This document shows, piece after piece, positions 46,276 through 56,683 of a DNA stretch of 64,000 nucleotides. The translations under genes were made by a program, and so were the position numbers. The notes beneath the pieces were generated by a model that saw only the letters and a list, made by a program, of their open reading frames with translations, did no database searches and was not told where the DNA came from. The first letter of the stretch is position 1; each line of letters begins with the position of its first letter. Source of the DNA: Vanessa cardui (taxonomy: Eukaryota > Arthropoda > Insecta > Lepidoptera > Nymphalidae); NCBI RefSeq assembly GCF_905220365.1, contig NC_061124.1:15006501-15070500 (forward strand), written 5' to 3'.

Positions 46276-47268
46276 GTGGTTGTGCGAGGTAGAAAATGAT
46301 TGATGATCTTTTGTACTGCATGCGCTTATCAATCATTATTACATTTTAAAAAGTAAGTACGTACAAGATATCTCGCTGAGATTTTAGGAGAACATCAATT
46401 CTTAGAAGATTTTTTTCGTTAGATTTTAGCTGTAAGTGACTTATATTTGTTGGTATTTTTAATCAAGTTCAAAAATGACCTTCAAACCTTCCTTAAAGGG
46501 AATAAAGGCCTGTTTTTTTTGTAATCTACCCTAAACTATTTGGATGATCCACCGATTGTTGTTTTTCGAATTCAATTTTAAATTTATTCAATACAAGAAA
46601 ATGTGATGAGTACTTTGTACAAAAGTTGTTGTTAATAAAAGCATCCATGCATAATTAAATTGTTCAATTACAGAATAGGTATTTTACATATACATATAGG
46701 AGTATATTCAACTTTTCCGTTTATAAATAGCATAATTTAAAGTCAACACCAAATCCCCCTTTCATTATAATAAAACTTTAACAACAAACAAAGTTACGTA
46801 CTATGTTTAGCGTAAGCAAAACTACGTTAAATATTCATTAGTTCAGTATAGTTTGAAACACGCTGAGGTAAATACGAGGCGTTATATGTACAAATTATGT
46901 TATTATGTTTAATATATTCAGTGAGGAAGCGAGAGTATTTAATAATGAAGAAGTTTTTATAATACTTTATTCGAGTTACGATTACCAATATTGGTCGCCA
47001 GTTAGATACGGAACTACTCTTGGGTAAAATAAGATCATCATGAGAGACTAATGAAATATTTTTTTAGTGAATGTGGACTGTTCATATACTTCAAAGGACT
47101 TTTTACGTATTATAAATGGCCTAATATATATGTCACCGTAAAATTACAAAATTGGTTAGATTAGAATCTAACGATATGGATTGTAATCTGTCGAAATAAT
47201 GTGAACTGTGAAATACGATTGCAATTTAACGTATTCTTTTTGGGTACATTGTAATCTATGTAAGAGTC
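46276..47268. other. Intergenic, unassigned
   Basis: AT-rich; no repeat or gene recognised. Confidence 0.4.
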
Positions 47269-47573
47269 TAGATAGCCCAGTGGTTAGAACGCTTGCATCT
47301 TAACCGATGATTGCGGGTTCAAACCCAGGCAAGCACCGCTGATTCATGTGCTTAGTTTGTCTTTATAATTCATCTCGTGCTTAGCGGTGAAGGAAAACGT
47401 CGTGAGGAAACCTGCATGTGACAAATTTCACAGAAATTCTGCCACATTGTATTCCACCAACCCGCATTGGAACAGCGTGGTGGAATATTTTCCAAACCTT
47501 CTCCTCAAAGGGAGAGCCTTTAGCCCGGCAGTGGGAATTTACAGGCTGTTGTTGTTGTTATTGTTGTTGTTGT
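47269..47573 (+). mobile_element. SINE-A, well preserved
   Basis: gtctagatagcccagtggtt, B box gcgggttcaaacccaggcaa, ctcgtgcttagcggtgaagg, tail cggcagtgggaatttacagg then (TTG)n. A segment in the 3' body (ggagagcctt) is shortened. Confidence 0.86.
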
Positions 47574-47999
47574 AATCTATCGATGGGAAGTGGTCAAATT
47601 GTGAACTGGCATAGAACGAATGCATATCGCGATACAATATCCAATCAGTCTCGTCAGATTGTAACGTAACGAATTTTGTAATCTTATGGTGACATATATA
47701 AACCTTAAACCAAGTCAAATGGACCGATGTCCAAAAGACGGTGGAGCAACCTGATAACGGTAGTCGAAGAACAGTTGGGTGCTTCTTGAAAGAGGTCTAA
47801 GTCCAATAGTGAAAATGATTGCTTGGTGAAAACCTTTAATGCGATGCAGTATTGAAAGAATTCATGCACTAAAATTTTTTATACAGTCATCTTTGATTGA
47901 TGTGAAATAGTTATGTTAATAGTATGTATAGTAGTTATATGTATTCCATTGTGTCTGATATTTAATATCATTACAACGTAATAATATAATAACGTATAA

Positions 48000-48130
48000 A
48001 ACAAAGTCGCTTACCGCCTTCTGTTTATCCCTTTGTATGCTAAGATCTTTAAATGACACAACGGTTTTTAATGCAGTTTTTTAATAAAGAGTGTAATTCA
48101 AGATGTATAATACAAGCACTTATTTTTGAA
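48000..48130 (-). repeat. Rep-D partial copy
   Basis: aacaaagtcgcttaccgcct, gctaagatctttaaatgaca, acggtttttaatgcagttt: reverse complement of the Rep-D end. Confidence 0.65.
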
Positions 48131-48182
48131 GAGATTTAAGTGATATATCATTAATCCTTATCTGGCCCTGTACAATATCAAC

Positions 48183-48300
48183 ATCTCGTTCTCAGCGGTG
48201 ATGTAGACATCGTGAGAAAACCTGCATGTGACAAATTTCATAGAAATTCTGTCAGATGTGTATTCCTTTCCTCCTTAGTAATTAACAGGTTGTTGTTGTA
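48183..48300 (+). mobile_element. SINE-A 3' half
   Basis: atctcgttctcagcggtgat, gacaaatttcatagaaattc, tttcctcctt and ttaacaggttgttgttgt; head missing. Confidence 0.7.
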
Positions 48301-48787
48301 TTCGAAAAGCTCTGAACTATGAATATAATTATATAAAGTATATTAAGTATCATTATTGCATCCGTGCGAAGCCATATCTCTTTTTTTAATTTGCAAATAT
48401 TTTAACTAAAATAATGACATCTTTATCTAAGTCTTATTCTTATTAAAATAAGAATAAGAAGAAAAACATCATTAACTATAAAACATAATATGTACTGACA
48501 ATTAAAATGTTTACCTCAGAAACGTCCTTAATTTTCTGTGTGAGGAAAATGTGTCCGTCGACCTTTTCATTGAATACTCGTCTCGAACAGTCTTATCTTG
48601 GATTTATTATAGCAAGTTCAATGAACCGACAAAGGCCTTCTATGATCTGCTTAAAGGATTGCCAGACATCCATCAATGCGAGTATAATGTATAAAGGAAA
48701 GTCCGACGAGATATTTCGTCGGTTTATAACAGTGATTTATAATCTCATTACTTATAAGGGACGGTAAGAATTATAATCACTGGTATT
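48301..48787. other. Intergenic, unassigned
   Basis: The 86-codon frame 48507-48767 has no recognisable motif; not called. Confidence 0.4.
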
Positions 48788-48860
48788 ATACTAGAAAAAA
48801 AAACAGACGAATTGATAACCTCCTCCTTTTTGAAGTCGGTTGAAAATGCAGCGCGTACCG
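48788..48860 (-). repeat. Rep-H start, inverted
   Basis: acagacgaattgataacctc, ctcctttttgaagtcggttg: reverse complement of 8384-8425. Confidence 0.6.
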
Positions 48861-49094
48861 GTAAGGTTTTGGTATGTAATACATGGCGGTATCTTCCTGG
48901 CTTTTATTCTGACCGGCAGGTATTCTTTGATAGGTTCTTCTCCGGTCAAGGCATTTTCTTTTCGAAATTTGTGGTAGTGTTTAATTTCAATATACTTTCT
49001 TATTTTTATGCATGTGATGCTGTATCGAATAAAGAAATTTGATTATATTTTATTTAATTTTCAGAAAATATGTGTTGACGTTTTTTCTTCTTTA

Positions 49095-49250
49095 TATGTC
49101 CCAGCGGTTAGAAGAATTAAATTCTAACCGAATATTTAAGGTTCAAATCCAGACAAGCATTATTAAATATTTCTTCTAATTTGATTTTAATTTTCATCTC
49201 ATCCGTAAAGAAAACTTTTACAACGGATAATAATATGTCATTTATATATT
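49095..49250 (+). mobile_element. SINE-A remnant
   Basis: tgtcccagcggttagaagaa, aaggttcaaatccagacaag (B box), cattattaaatatttcttct; body lost. Confidence 0.55.
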
Positions 49251-51144
49251 TACCAACCTGCCTCTATCTGTATAAGCTCCTATACTGAAAAAGAGATCTT
49301 TGCCTAGTGACAAAAAAAAAGCTGTAACATTACTTTAAGTTATATGATTCTGTATCTGTGAATGCTCTTAAAAACAGTTTTTTAAAAAGATGACATTCAA
49401 AATATGGCTGCAAAGGATTTGCGTCGAGATAAGGCTTCGAGGCTGAAGTAAGGAGAAAATTAGATTCAACCCAATTACCCCAGAGACTCTTGATCTTAAT
49501 TTGAATTATGTTCAAGAAACCAAAATCATGATAATATAATAGTCGTTGACTATATAGTGTTTTTAAATGTTCTATATTTGCTTACAATTCTGACGTAGTG
49601 ATAGCTGATTGTTTATATATGAAAAAAATACAGTCATCCCAGGATCCTAGGCAGACGTAAAATACCCAAATTAAAAAAAAAATGGAACAAGGCAAACAAA
49701 TCAAAGAGTCAAATTAAAATAGTTTTCTGATTTTATTAAAATGTTAATAATATTTTTTGTATATAGAAAGAACATAATGTCATTACAAAAATATGATGTA
49801 TAATACTTCTAAGCATAAAAATAATATACATCAAAGTACTTATAGTTTAAACATACGTACCATACAAATATGAAATAAACAATGGATCCGAAATCGGTGG
49901 GTGAGAAAAGCTATGACGTATAGGAGACGCTTTTTATCCGAGAGTATCATGATCTTTGCCGTACAAACGAGTCAGTTTTCCTATTAAAGCGCACCAATAA
50001 ATATTTCAAACCAAAAACGATTAACTAAAGCTTCTATTTGCTTAACCCGAAAAGTCAATGCGGGCACACCAACTAAGTAAATGAATATGCCCCATTGATA
50101 GCAATGCATCTAGACGAGATATCGTTTTTTATCAATCCACGAACAAGTAAATATCAGTTCAAAGTAGGAAAAGTCAGAGAGAAAATTGATCAAACTACAA
50201 TTGGCAAACATTAAACAGCACGGTGTCTAAGTAAAAGCAAAAAATTGAAACGGTTTATTTCGGTTGGAATTAAGGAATATATTTTTATATCATAACGGAT
50301 TTATCCTACATCTTCAGCATCCAATACACTCAAAACCATAAGAAAATTGTCTTAAACCTCCCTCGTGAATCAAATAAATAACACGAAAATTTAGTTGTTT
50401 TAAATTCATCTCGTTCAAAAAGACATACGAGGCAAGCTTTGTTTTAAATGATAATGAAATAAAAAAAAAAAAAAACGAAATTTAATTAAAACAACAATAT
50501 TTCTAGACTCAAAAAATACTGCATGTATTTTAAAAAATGATATGAAACGTATTCCATTGAAACATTTCACACGTATTCATCCCCATATTTGCATATCATT
50601 TCATTCAAATAATTCCGTGTCAACGAAACTTGGCGACAATTAAAAGCGGATGAAAAACTATACTATCTGGGTTAAGCATTGTTCCTCATTCCATACATCC
50701 GAATGAGAATGATAAATCTTTTGTAATTGCACGTACAATTTATTATATAAAATTACGCTTTAGAATTATTTTCGTATATGTATTTAATTATGCTCATTTT
50801 AATACTTACATATAGTAATTTTTGAAATTAAATAAAATCTGTAGCTGTCATAGAGGAAGAAATGTAGATCTTTTATATTACTGGCAAGAGATTCGTTGCT
50901 ATTTTTTCATTAATCGTTTATAAATTTATATAACAAGTCTTAATCGTTTCGTATTGTTTTTAAAAATTTGCTTCTCCTTTTATATCATAGTGTTACGCAA
51001 CAGGAAGTGTCTCTTATGTTAAATAGTGCGGCAAAAGAAATTTAACAAAAGAATGACATGTTGACGAACGGCGAATAATTTGAACATCTGACAGCTGTCT
51101 CATTGACTGACGCCATATTGATCGTTTGATCTATAAGTGTTATT
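49251..51144. other. Long intergenic stretch, unassigned
   Basis: AT-rich, with a poly-A run at ~50460-50475. No shared repeat or coding frame recognised. Confidence 0.45.
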
Positions 51145-51590
51145 ATAGGCTATTTGAAAATACGAAAAATAAATTGTGAATTATTGTGATCAGTGTACAT
51201 TATGAGTTTAAAAATGGGTATTTACTAACAAAACTTGAAAATAATACTTAATTTATTCAAAAATCAATAAATAAAAATGCATTTTTTCAACCGTTTGTCA
51301 CGTGACACAAAACGCCCCTGATTGGCCGGACTTATGATGAAGATCACTTTCTTGTAAACCTTGCTTTTCTACTATATGTGTCACATTAAAATACAGCTAA
51401 GTGACGTCACCGACCCCATTGCAGCGCCATATTGTCCAAGTAGCGTTTTCGCGCGTTATTTATAATATATTTATAAAAATATGATATTTTTCGGCAAATT
51501 TGTACTAGAAATAAAAAAAAACAACTTTAACTCGGTTCTACTCTACTAAATAATATAAAATAGATTTTAAAAACGATTCAAATAGCCTAT
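51145..51590. mobile_element. MITE copy 2 (TIR ATAGGCTATTTG, 446 bp)
   Basis: The 12-bp terminal inverted repeat matches copy 1. The flanks are TATT on both sides (51141-51144 and 51591-51594), a possible 4-bp target-site duplication. Interior blocks are shared with copy 1, including TGACGTCA and CACGTG. Confidence 0.88.
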
Positions 51591-51714
51591 TATTATAGTC
51601 AATGTCGCAAAGGACATACTGACATAAATATCGACAAAATCACGCTAGTGTTATCCGATGAGATTCGAGTTTCTTGTTACAGAATAGCCCTATTGTGTGT
51701 AATCATCATCAGGT

Positions 51715-51782
51715 AGCATGTAATTAACGATTCAAAAGCGCTTCCTTGTGAATTTTACTTAAATAAAATTGATTTGATTTGA
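51715..51782 (+). mobile_element. LINE-J 3' terminus
   Basis: taattaacgattcaaaagcg, tacttaaataaaattgattt; the last ~60 bases. Confidence 0.6.
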
Positions 51783-52261
51783 TAACGTATAGAACACCGA
51801 GATTGTATATCACTCGTAATCAATCCCTAAATGCTTAATGTAAATAGGTGTTTTTTTGACTACTACAATAATTGCTTTTTCTTAAAAAGTTACCGAGAAA
51901 TTAAGACGTGATATAAACACTTTAACGGCACCGTTTTAATAAAGTTTCGAAAATTTGTATCAAAAGTAAAACTTAATTTGAAGTTGGCGTTCAAATTGTA
52001 TTTGAATTCTTGCAAATGTCTCGAATTTACATATAAATTATTTAAAATATCCATTGAAATAGTTTAAAAGCAAGTTTATTTGAACACCCGCGCCGGAGGT
52101 CCCATTGCACAATATCTTAAAGCGATAAATTTTAAGGAAATGTGGATAATGCCGTTCTCGTAAGCTGTTTAGACGTTACGATTATTCAAAAAAAAAAAAT
52201 TAATATTCTTTTTTTGAATGTAATTCATTGATGACTATCAAACGTCTTGTATTTGGTCATA

Positions 52262-54065
52262 CCATTTAAACTCAAATTCAAACTCAAATAACTTTATTCA
52301 ATATAGAAGCATTACACTTTCTTATTGATGGTCAATTGAAACACTACCCCGGTTCGGAAAGAAAATACCCTGACCTGAGAAGAACCGGCGAAAGAAACTC
52401 AGCGGGTTTTTTTTTGTTTGTCTTATGTATTATATAAATAAACAATTTAATATGAGATGAAATAGCCAGGAGGCGATCGTTTCATTCCCAAGGTGTGCTA
52501 TCGATCATAAACTCATTAATTGTATAATAACCTTTTGCACACAAGCGTTCCTTAATAATTTTTTTAAATTTGGCAACAGAGGCATTTTGAACGCTTTCTG
52601 GGATCCTGTTGTAAAACCGTATACATTGACCCATAAAGGAGTTACTGACTCTACGCAGTCGAGTAACAGGAGTAACAAGTTTGTGTTTGTTCCTTGTACC
52701 AATGTTATGAGTATCACATTTTCTCATGAAATCATTAATATTTTTTCGTACATACATAACATTAGAGAATATATATTGAGAAGCAACAGTCAATATCTTG
52801 ATTTCTTTAAATTTATTCCTTAACGATTCTTTAGCTCCTAGGTTATAGATTGCGCGAATAGCCCTCTTCTGTAGCACAAATATGGTATGGATAGCGGCTG
52901 CATTTCCCCACAGCACAATACCGTATGACATTATACTATGAAAGTAACTGGAATATACTAAGCGAGCTGTATCAACATCGGTACATAATCTAATTTTTTT
53001 GACCGCGAATGCCGCAGAACTCATTCTACTCGCCAATCCGTTAATATGGGGGCCCCATTGCAACTTGGCATCAACAGTAAGGCCAAGAAACTCCGCAGAA
53101 TCAATTGGATCCTTCGATTCCCCGTTGATGAGTACATCGGCTTTTACATTTTGTTCATTTGGTGTACTAAATTTCACAATTTTAGTTTTATTATTATTTA
53201 GTCTAAGATTATTTACGCTAAATCAATGTACTATATCAGCTATAGCATTGTTTACATTGTCATACTGAACCTGTTTTCTATTAATTTTAAAAACTAAGGA
53301 GGTGTCATCAGCAATCAATACTATATCATGTTTGTTCCCAACAAGGAAGGGCAAGTCATTTATATATGTGAGAAACAGAAAAGGTCCAAGAATTGATCCC
53401 TGAGGGACCCCCATACCAACTGAGACCCCAGGAGACCTTTTTCCTTTAACGTCAACCCTCTGAATTCTATTGTTAAGATAGGAAGTCAGAAGGTCGAGCG
53501 CACTTTCTCCAATTCCATAGTGATAAAGTTTCCTGACTAGAGTCTCATGTTGAACACAATCAAAGGCTTTGGATAAGTCACAGAAAATCCCTAAGGCATC
53601 CCGTGATTCTTCCCAGGCTTCATAGATATTCTTAATAAGCTGCGTCAATACCAGCGTCTGTAGTCGAGCGACCCCTCGTGAAGCCAAATTGTTTACTATG
53701 AACCAGATTATGTTTGTTAAAGTGTTCTAATAATTGATTTAGAATTATTTTCTGAAATATTTTGCTCAGGGTAGGTAGAATTGAAATTGGCCTATAGTTG
53801 TTGGGGTCTGAAGAACTACCAAACTTAAATATTGGAATAACTTTACTATGTTTCATCAGGTCAGGAAATATACCACGTTGGACACAACTATTAAATATTA
53901 AAGCAAGATAAGGTGCAATCACATCAATAATCGAATTTATCACCTTTAGAGAAATACCCCATAAATCAGCCGTTTTCTTCATGTCTAGTGACTTAAAGGC
54001 GCGTATTATGTCGTTGGGGTTTGATTTGCAAGCTCTTACATTTTCTAGACGGCAATGTACCTATT
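52262..54065 (-). mobile_element. LINE-J: decayed CR1/Jockey-type non-LTR retrotransposon (RT region to 3' end)
   Basis: The minus strand encodes, from ~54065 down: NPNDIIRAFKSLD, DLWGISLKVI, VIPIFKFGSSSDPNNYRPIS, QFGFTRGRSTTDAG, then after a frameshift near 53640 IFCDLSKAFDCVQHETL, GVPQGSILGPFLF and IADDTSLVF. An in-frame TGA at 53223-53225 stands where the family has Trp (IVH-W-FS). The frame continues through STPNEQNVKADVLING, EFLGLTVDAKLQWGPHI, SYGIVLWGN and FMGQCIRFYNRIPES to the stop at 52482. The 3' UTR runs to ~52262. These are the reverse-transcriptase blocks, with A[DD]T catalytic aspartates kept, plus the C-terminal tail. The endonuclease and ORF1 are missing: 5'-truncated and inactive. 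Confidence 0.9.
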
Positions 54066-54089
54066 TAAGTATAAATTGCAAAGTGTTCC

Positions 54090-54425
54090 GTATAATCTAT
54101 AAAAACGACAAAAGAAGTAATGTCTGCTATATAGGAGCCCAGTTAAATGTTTATTTTATTCTGGTTTTTTTCTTTTGTTTCTGGTGTTATAGTGGCAACA
54201 CAAATACGCCGTCTGTGAAAATTTCAAGGGTCAAAATAACACGGTTCATGAGATAAAGCCTGGTAACTGGCGGATGGACCATTTTAATTTTTGCGTATCC
54301 TAAAAATTTATTAAATAGTACCAGTTGTTATTTGACAGCATACTTTCTTTGTTATTTTGGTATATGTGCCTATTTTAATATTACAAACAGACACTCCAAC
54401 TTTATTATGTGTATAGATTTAATAA
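54090..54425 (+). repeat. Rep-G/RTE-like repeat adjoining the LINE 5' break
   Basis: tttcttttgtttctggtgtt, ggcaacacaaatacgccgtc, gttcatgagataaagcctgg, then ggtatatgtgcctattttaa and tattacaaacagacactcca, the last matching 44395-44420. Confidence 0.6.
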
Positions 54426-54979
54426 TTATAAAGGCGTACATTTATTCTTGACTAAATGTCACAATTATCGTGTCGTAAGATTAAGATGGAATCGTTTGGT
54501 AAACCGCATGGGAGCCATACGCTCGTTGTTTGTGGAAAATATGATGCGATTACAATAAATTTTTGTGGTACATTGGAATACACAATTCCTGTATCGCAAT
54601 GGATTTGACATTCGTAAAAGGGAACAAATTAATTTCGAAATTTATTATAAGAAAGTGGTGATCGAGTATGTTTATATTACCTACATATATAAAACTGATT
54701 TGAAAATGTAACAGTTTACGAATGTTATGTATATGATAATAATGATGTTGACGATGTACTGACTCTGGCCATGTCAACTTATACAAGAGAGATTAGATAC
54801 TACGCAGGCTCTATTTTAGTGCTCAATGCATGGTAAAAATCCGGATGCTTTCTGAGGCACAAGAATGTATCCAACTCCCAGACTCAAGGCGGTTTCTGAG
54901 TATTCTTAGAAAAACTCAATAACTTTTAATCAGCTAGACCGGAAATAGAAGCTAGTATCTCGGGTTCCGCGGTCTACAT
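54426..54979. other. Intergenic, unassigned
   Basis: No feature recognised; the 78-codon frame at 54550-54786 is AT-driven. Confidence 0.4.
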
Positions 54980-54981
54980 TT

Positions 54982-55147
54982 TTGTTTATGGTATACGTTG
55001 GCGAACGAGTATATGGGCCACCTGATGGTAAGTGGTCACCATCACCCATAGACAATGAAGCTGTAAGAATATTAACCATTCCTTACATCGTCAATGTGCC
55101 ACCAAACTTGGGAACTAAGATGTTATGTCCCTTGTGCCTGTAGTTCA
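54982..55147 (+). repeat. Rep-C, first half
   Basis: gggccacctgatggtaagtg, tcaccatcacccatagacaa, tcaatgtgccaccaaacttg, atgttatgtcccttgtgcct; truncated after cctgtagtt. Confidence 0.8.
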
Positions 55148-56597
55148 GCCTATATCTAGCCACTAGAACAATAAGACTATCATAATTATGGTAATAGTGT
55201 ACGTATGTAATAACATAATCTAAGAAAGATAGTTATACTAATAGAATCAAGCTAACCATTGTTGCATTTTTGTTTTCATGTTAAATATTGGAATCTTCAA
55301 AATTAATTTATCCTATTTACAGTGTTCATTGGCTCGGTGTAATGTAGTAACCGTTTAAAATAAAATTAATTATGTATGGTGGTTGTTTCACTGTGCTTAT
55401 TATATTTATACTTAATATACTGTAGTAGAATAGTTTAATACTAGACGTTTGAGAAATTCTTCGGGTTATACTTGTCAGTAAGCAACAGTTAATATAAATC
55501 CCTTTGTAAATTATACTCAATTAAATTATCAAATGTCAAATATATTCCACTAAATATAACATAGAAACGAAAACTAATAAAAAACTGGTCAATGTGCTTA
55601 TGATTTAATATATTAATTAAATTTTATATTTACCGTAAATAAGTGAAATAGACCAAAAATGGCAATAATATAAATTACTTTAAGCAATTTACTAGAAAAC
55701 CAAAAATAGTTCTAACTTGGAAATTTCTTAGTCAGGCTACAAATCTAAATAAAAAACCATGAACACTTTTAACAAATTACAAGTCACACCAATGTCGCCC
55801 AAAAAGAAAAAATAATGGCGGTTTAATTCAGTTTCACGCGCTTTTGATTTTTTATTTGTTCAGCCTAAATTTTCTTTCAAATGTATTTATTTCGAATCTC
55901 ATAAATGATTCCAAATTCGAAATATTCGCCTTATGCTTAAGTATGAATATTTCCCTCATAAATATTTATAACTAGTAATTCGCTTATAATTCACACCATA
56001 ACCATAAAGAAGCTTGGCAAGTCGCATCGCATCAAAGAATTTAAGATAATAGGGATGTTAAGAAAGACCGTTTAAGTCAAGTTCAGCTAAATGCTCTTGT
56101 TGAATTACTCGAATGTAACTTTTGGTTAATTTAATTGTTCCATTTATCTCGAAGTGTTCTTTTTGATCTAGAAACTTCCATTCGGTGTTTCAAAGCCCGA
56201 GATATGGTTGATCCCTTCAATAAAATCCTCTAAAGCCATGACAAGCGAAATTCTGCACTAGATAAACGTTTCCAAATATACGACGGAATATATTTAGGAG
56301 GAGAACCTTTTATTCGTGAATATGTAAAATAAAACACAAGTGTATTTCATCAGTATTATTTTCTAAATGCATTAAATATCTAATAGTTCTCTGGTTACAA
56401 ATTGGTCAAATTTTTAATAAATTATAATGCTTTCTTCATCACGTTGCATTTATATTTATGGCTTATTTATTTAAATAAAAGCAATATCTTATCACTAATG
56501 CTAAAATAATTTTAAAGCTTTATTGTATAGCATCGTCTACTTGTATCTGATACATATTTCGATTTAACAAACAATACACAATCTAAAAAAAAATATG
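55148..56597. other. Intergenic between Rep-C and the neuroligin 3' end
   Basis: AT-rich, no repeat recognised. It may include the 3' UTR of the neuroligin transcript if a more distal polyadenylation site is used. Confidence 0.4.
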
Positions 56598-56603
56598 TTT
56601 ATT
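56598..56603 (-). terminator. Candidate polyadenylation signal of the neuroligin gene
   Basis: The minus strand reads AATAAA about 80 bases after the TAG stop. It is the nearest canonical hexamer, but the region is very AT-rich and other hexamers lie further downstream (for example near 56520), so the true 3' end is uncertain. Confidence 0.35.
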
Positions 56604-56683
56604 ACTCCTTACTAAATGCATTAACTTAGGATTTCTTACATTTATATGTCACTCTCATCTGATTAATTTAAATCTAAGTAATT

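Noticed and set aside
47700..47830. Second RTE C-terminal fragment (gacggtggagcaacctgata)
   Set aside because: Resemblance to RTE tails was too weak and short to support.
48507..48767. 86-codon frame possibly coding
   Set aside because: No family resemblance, no neighbouring exons, and dispersed repeats on both sides.
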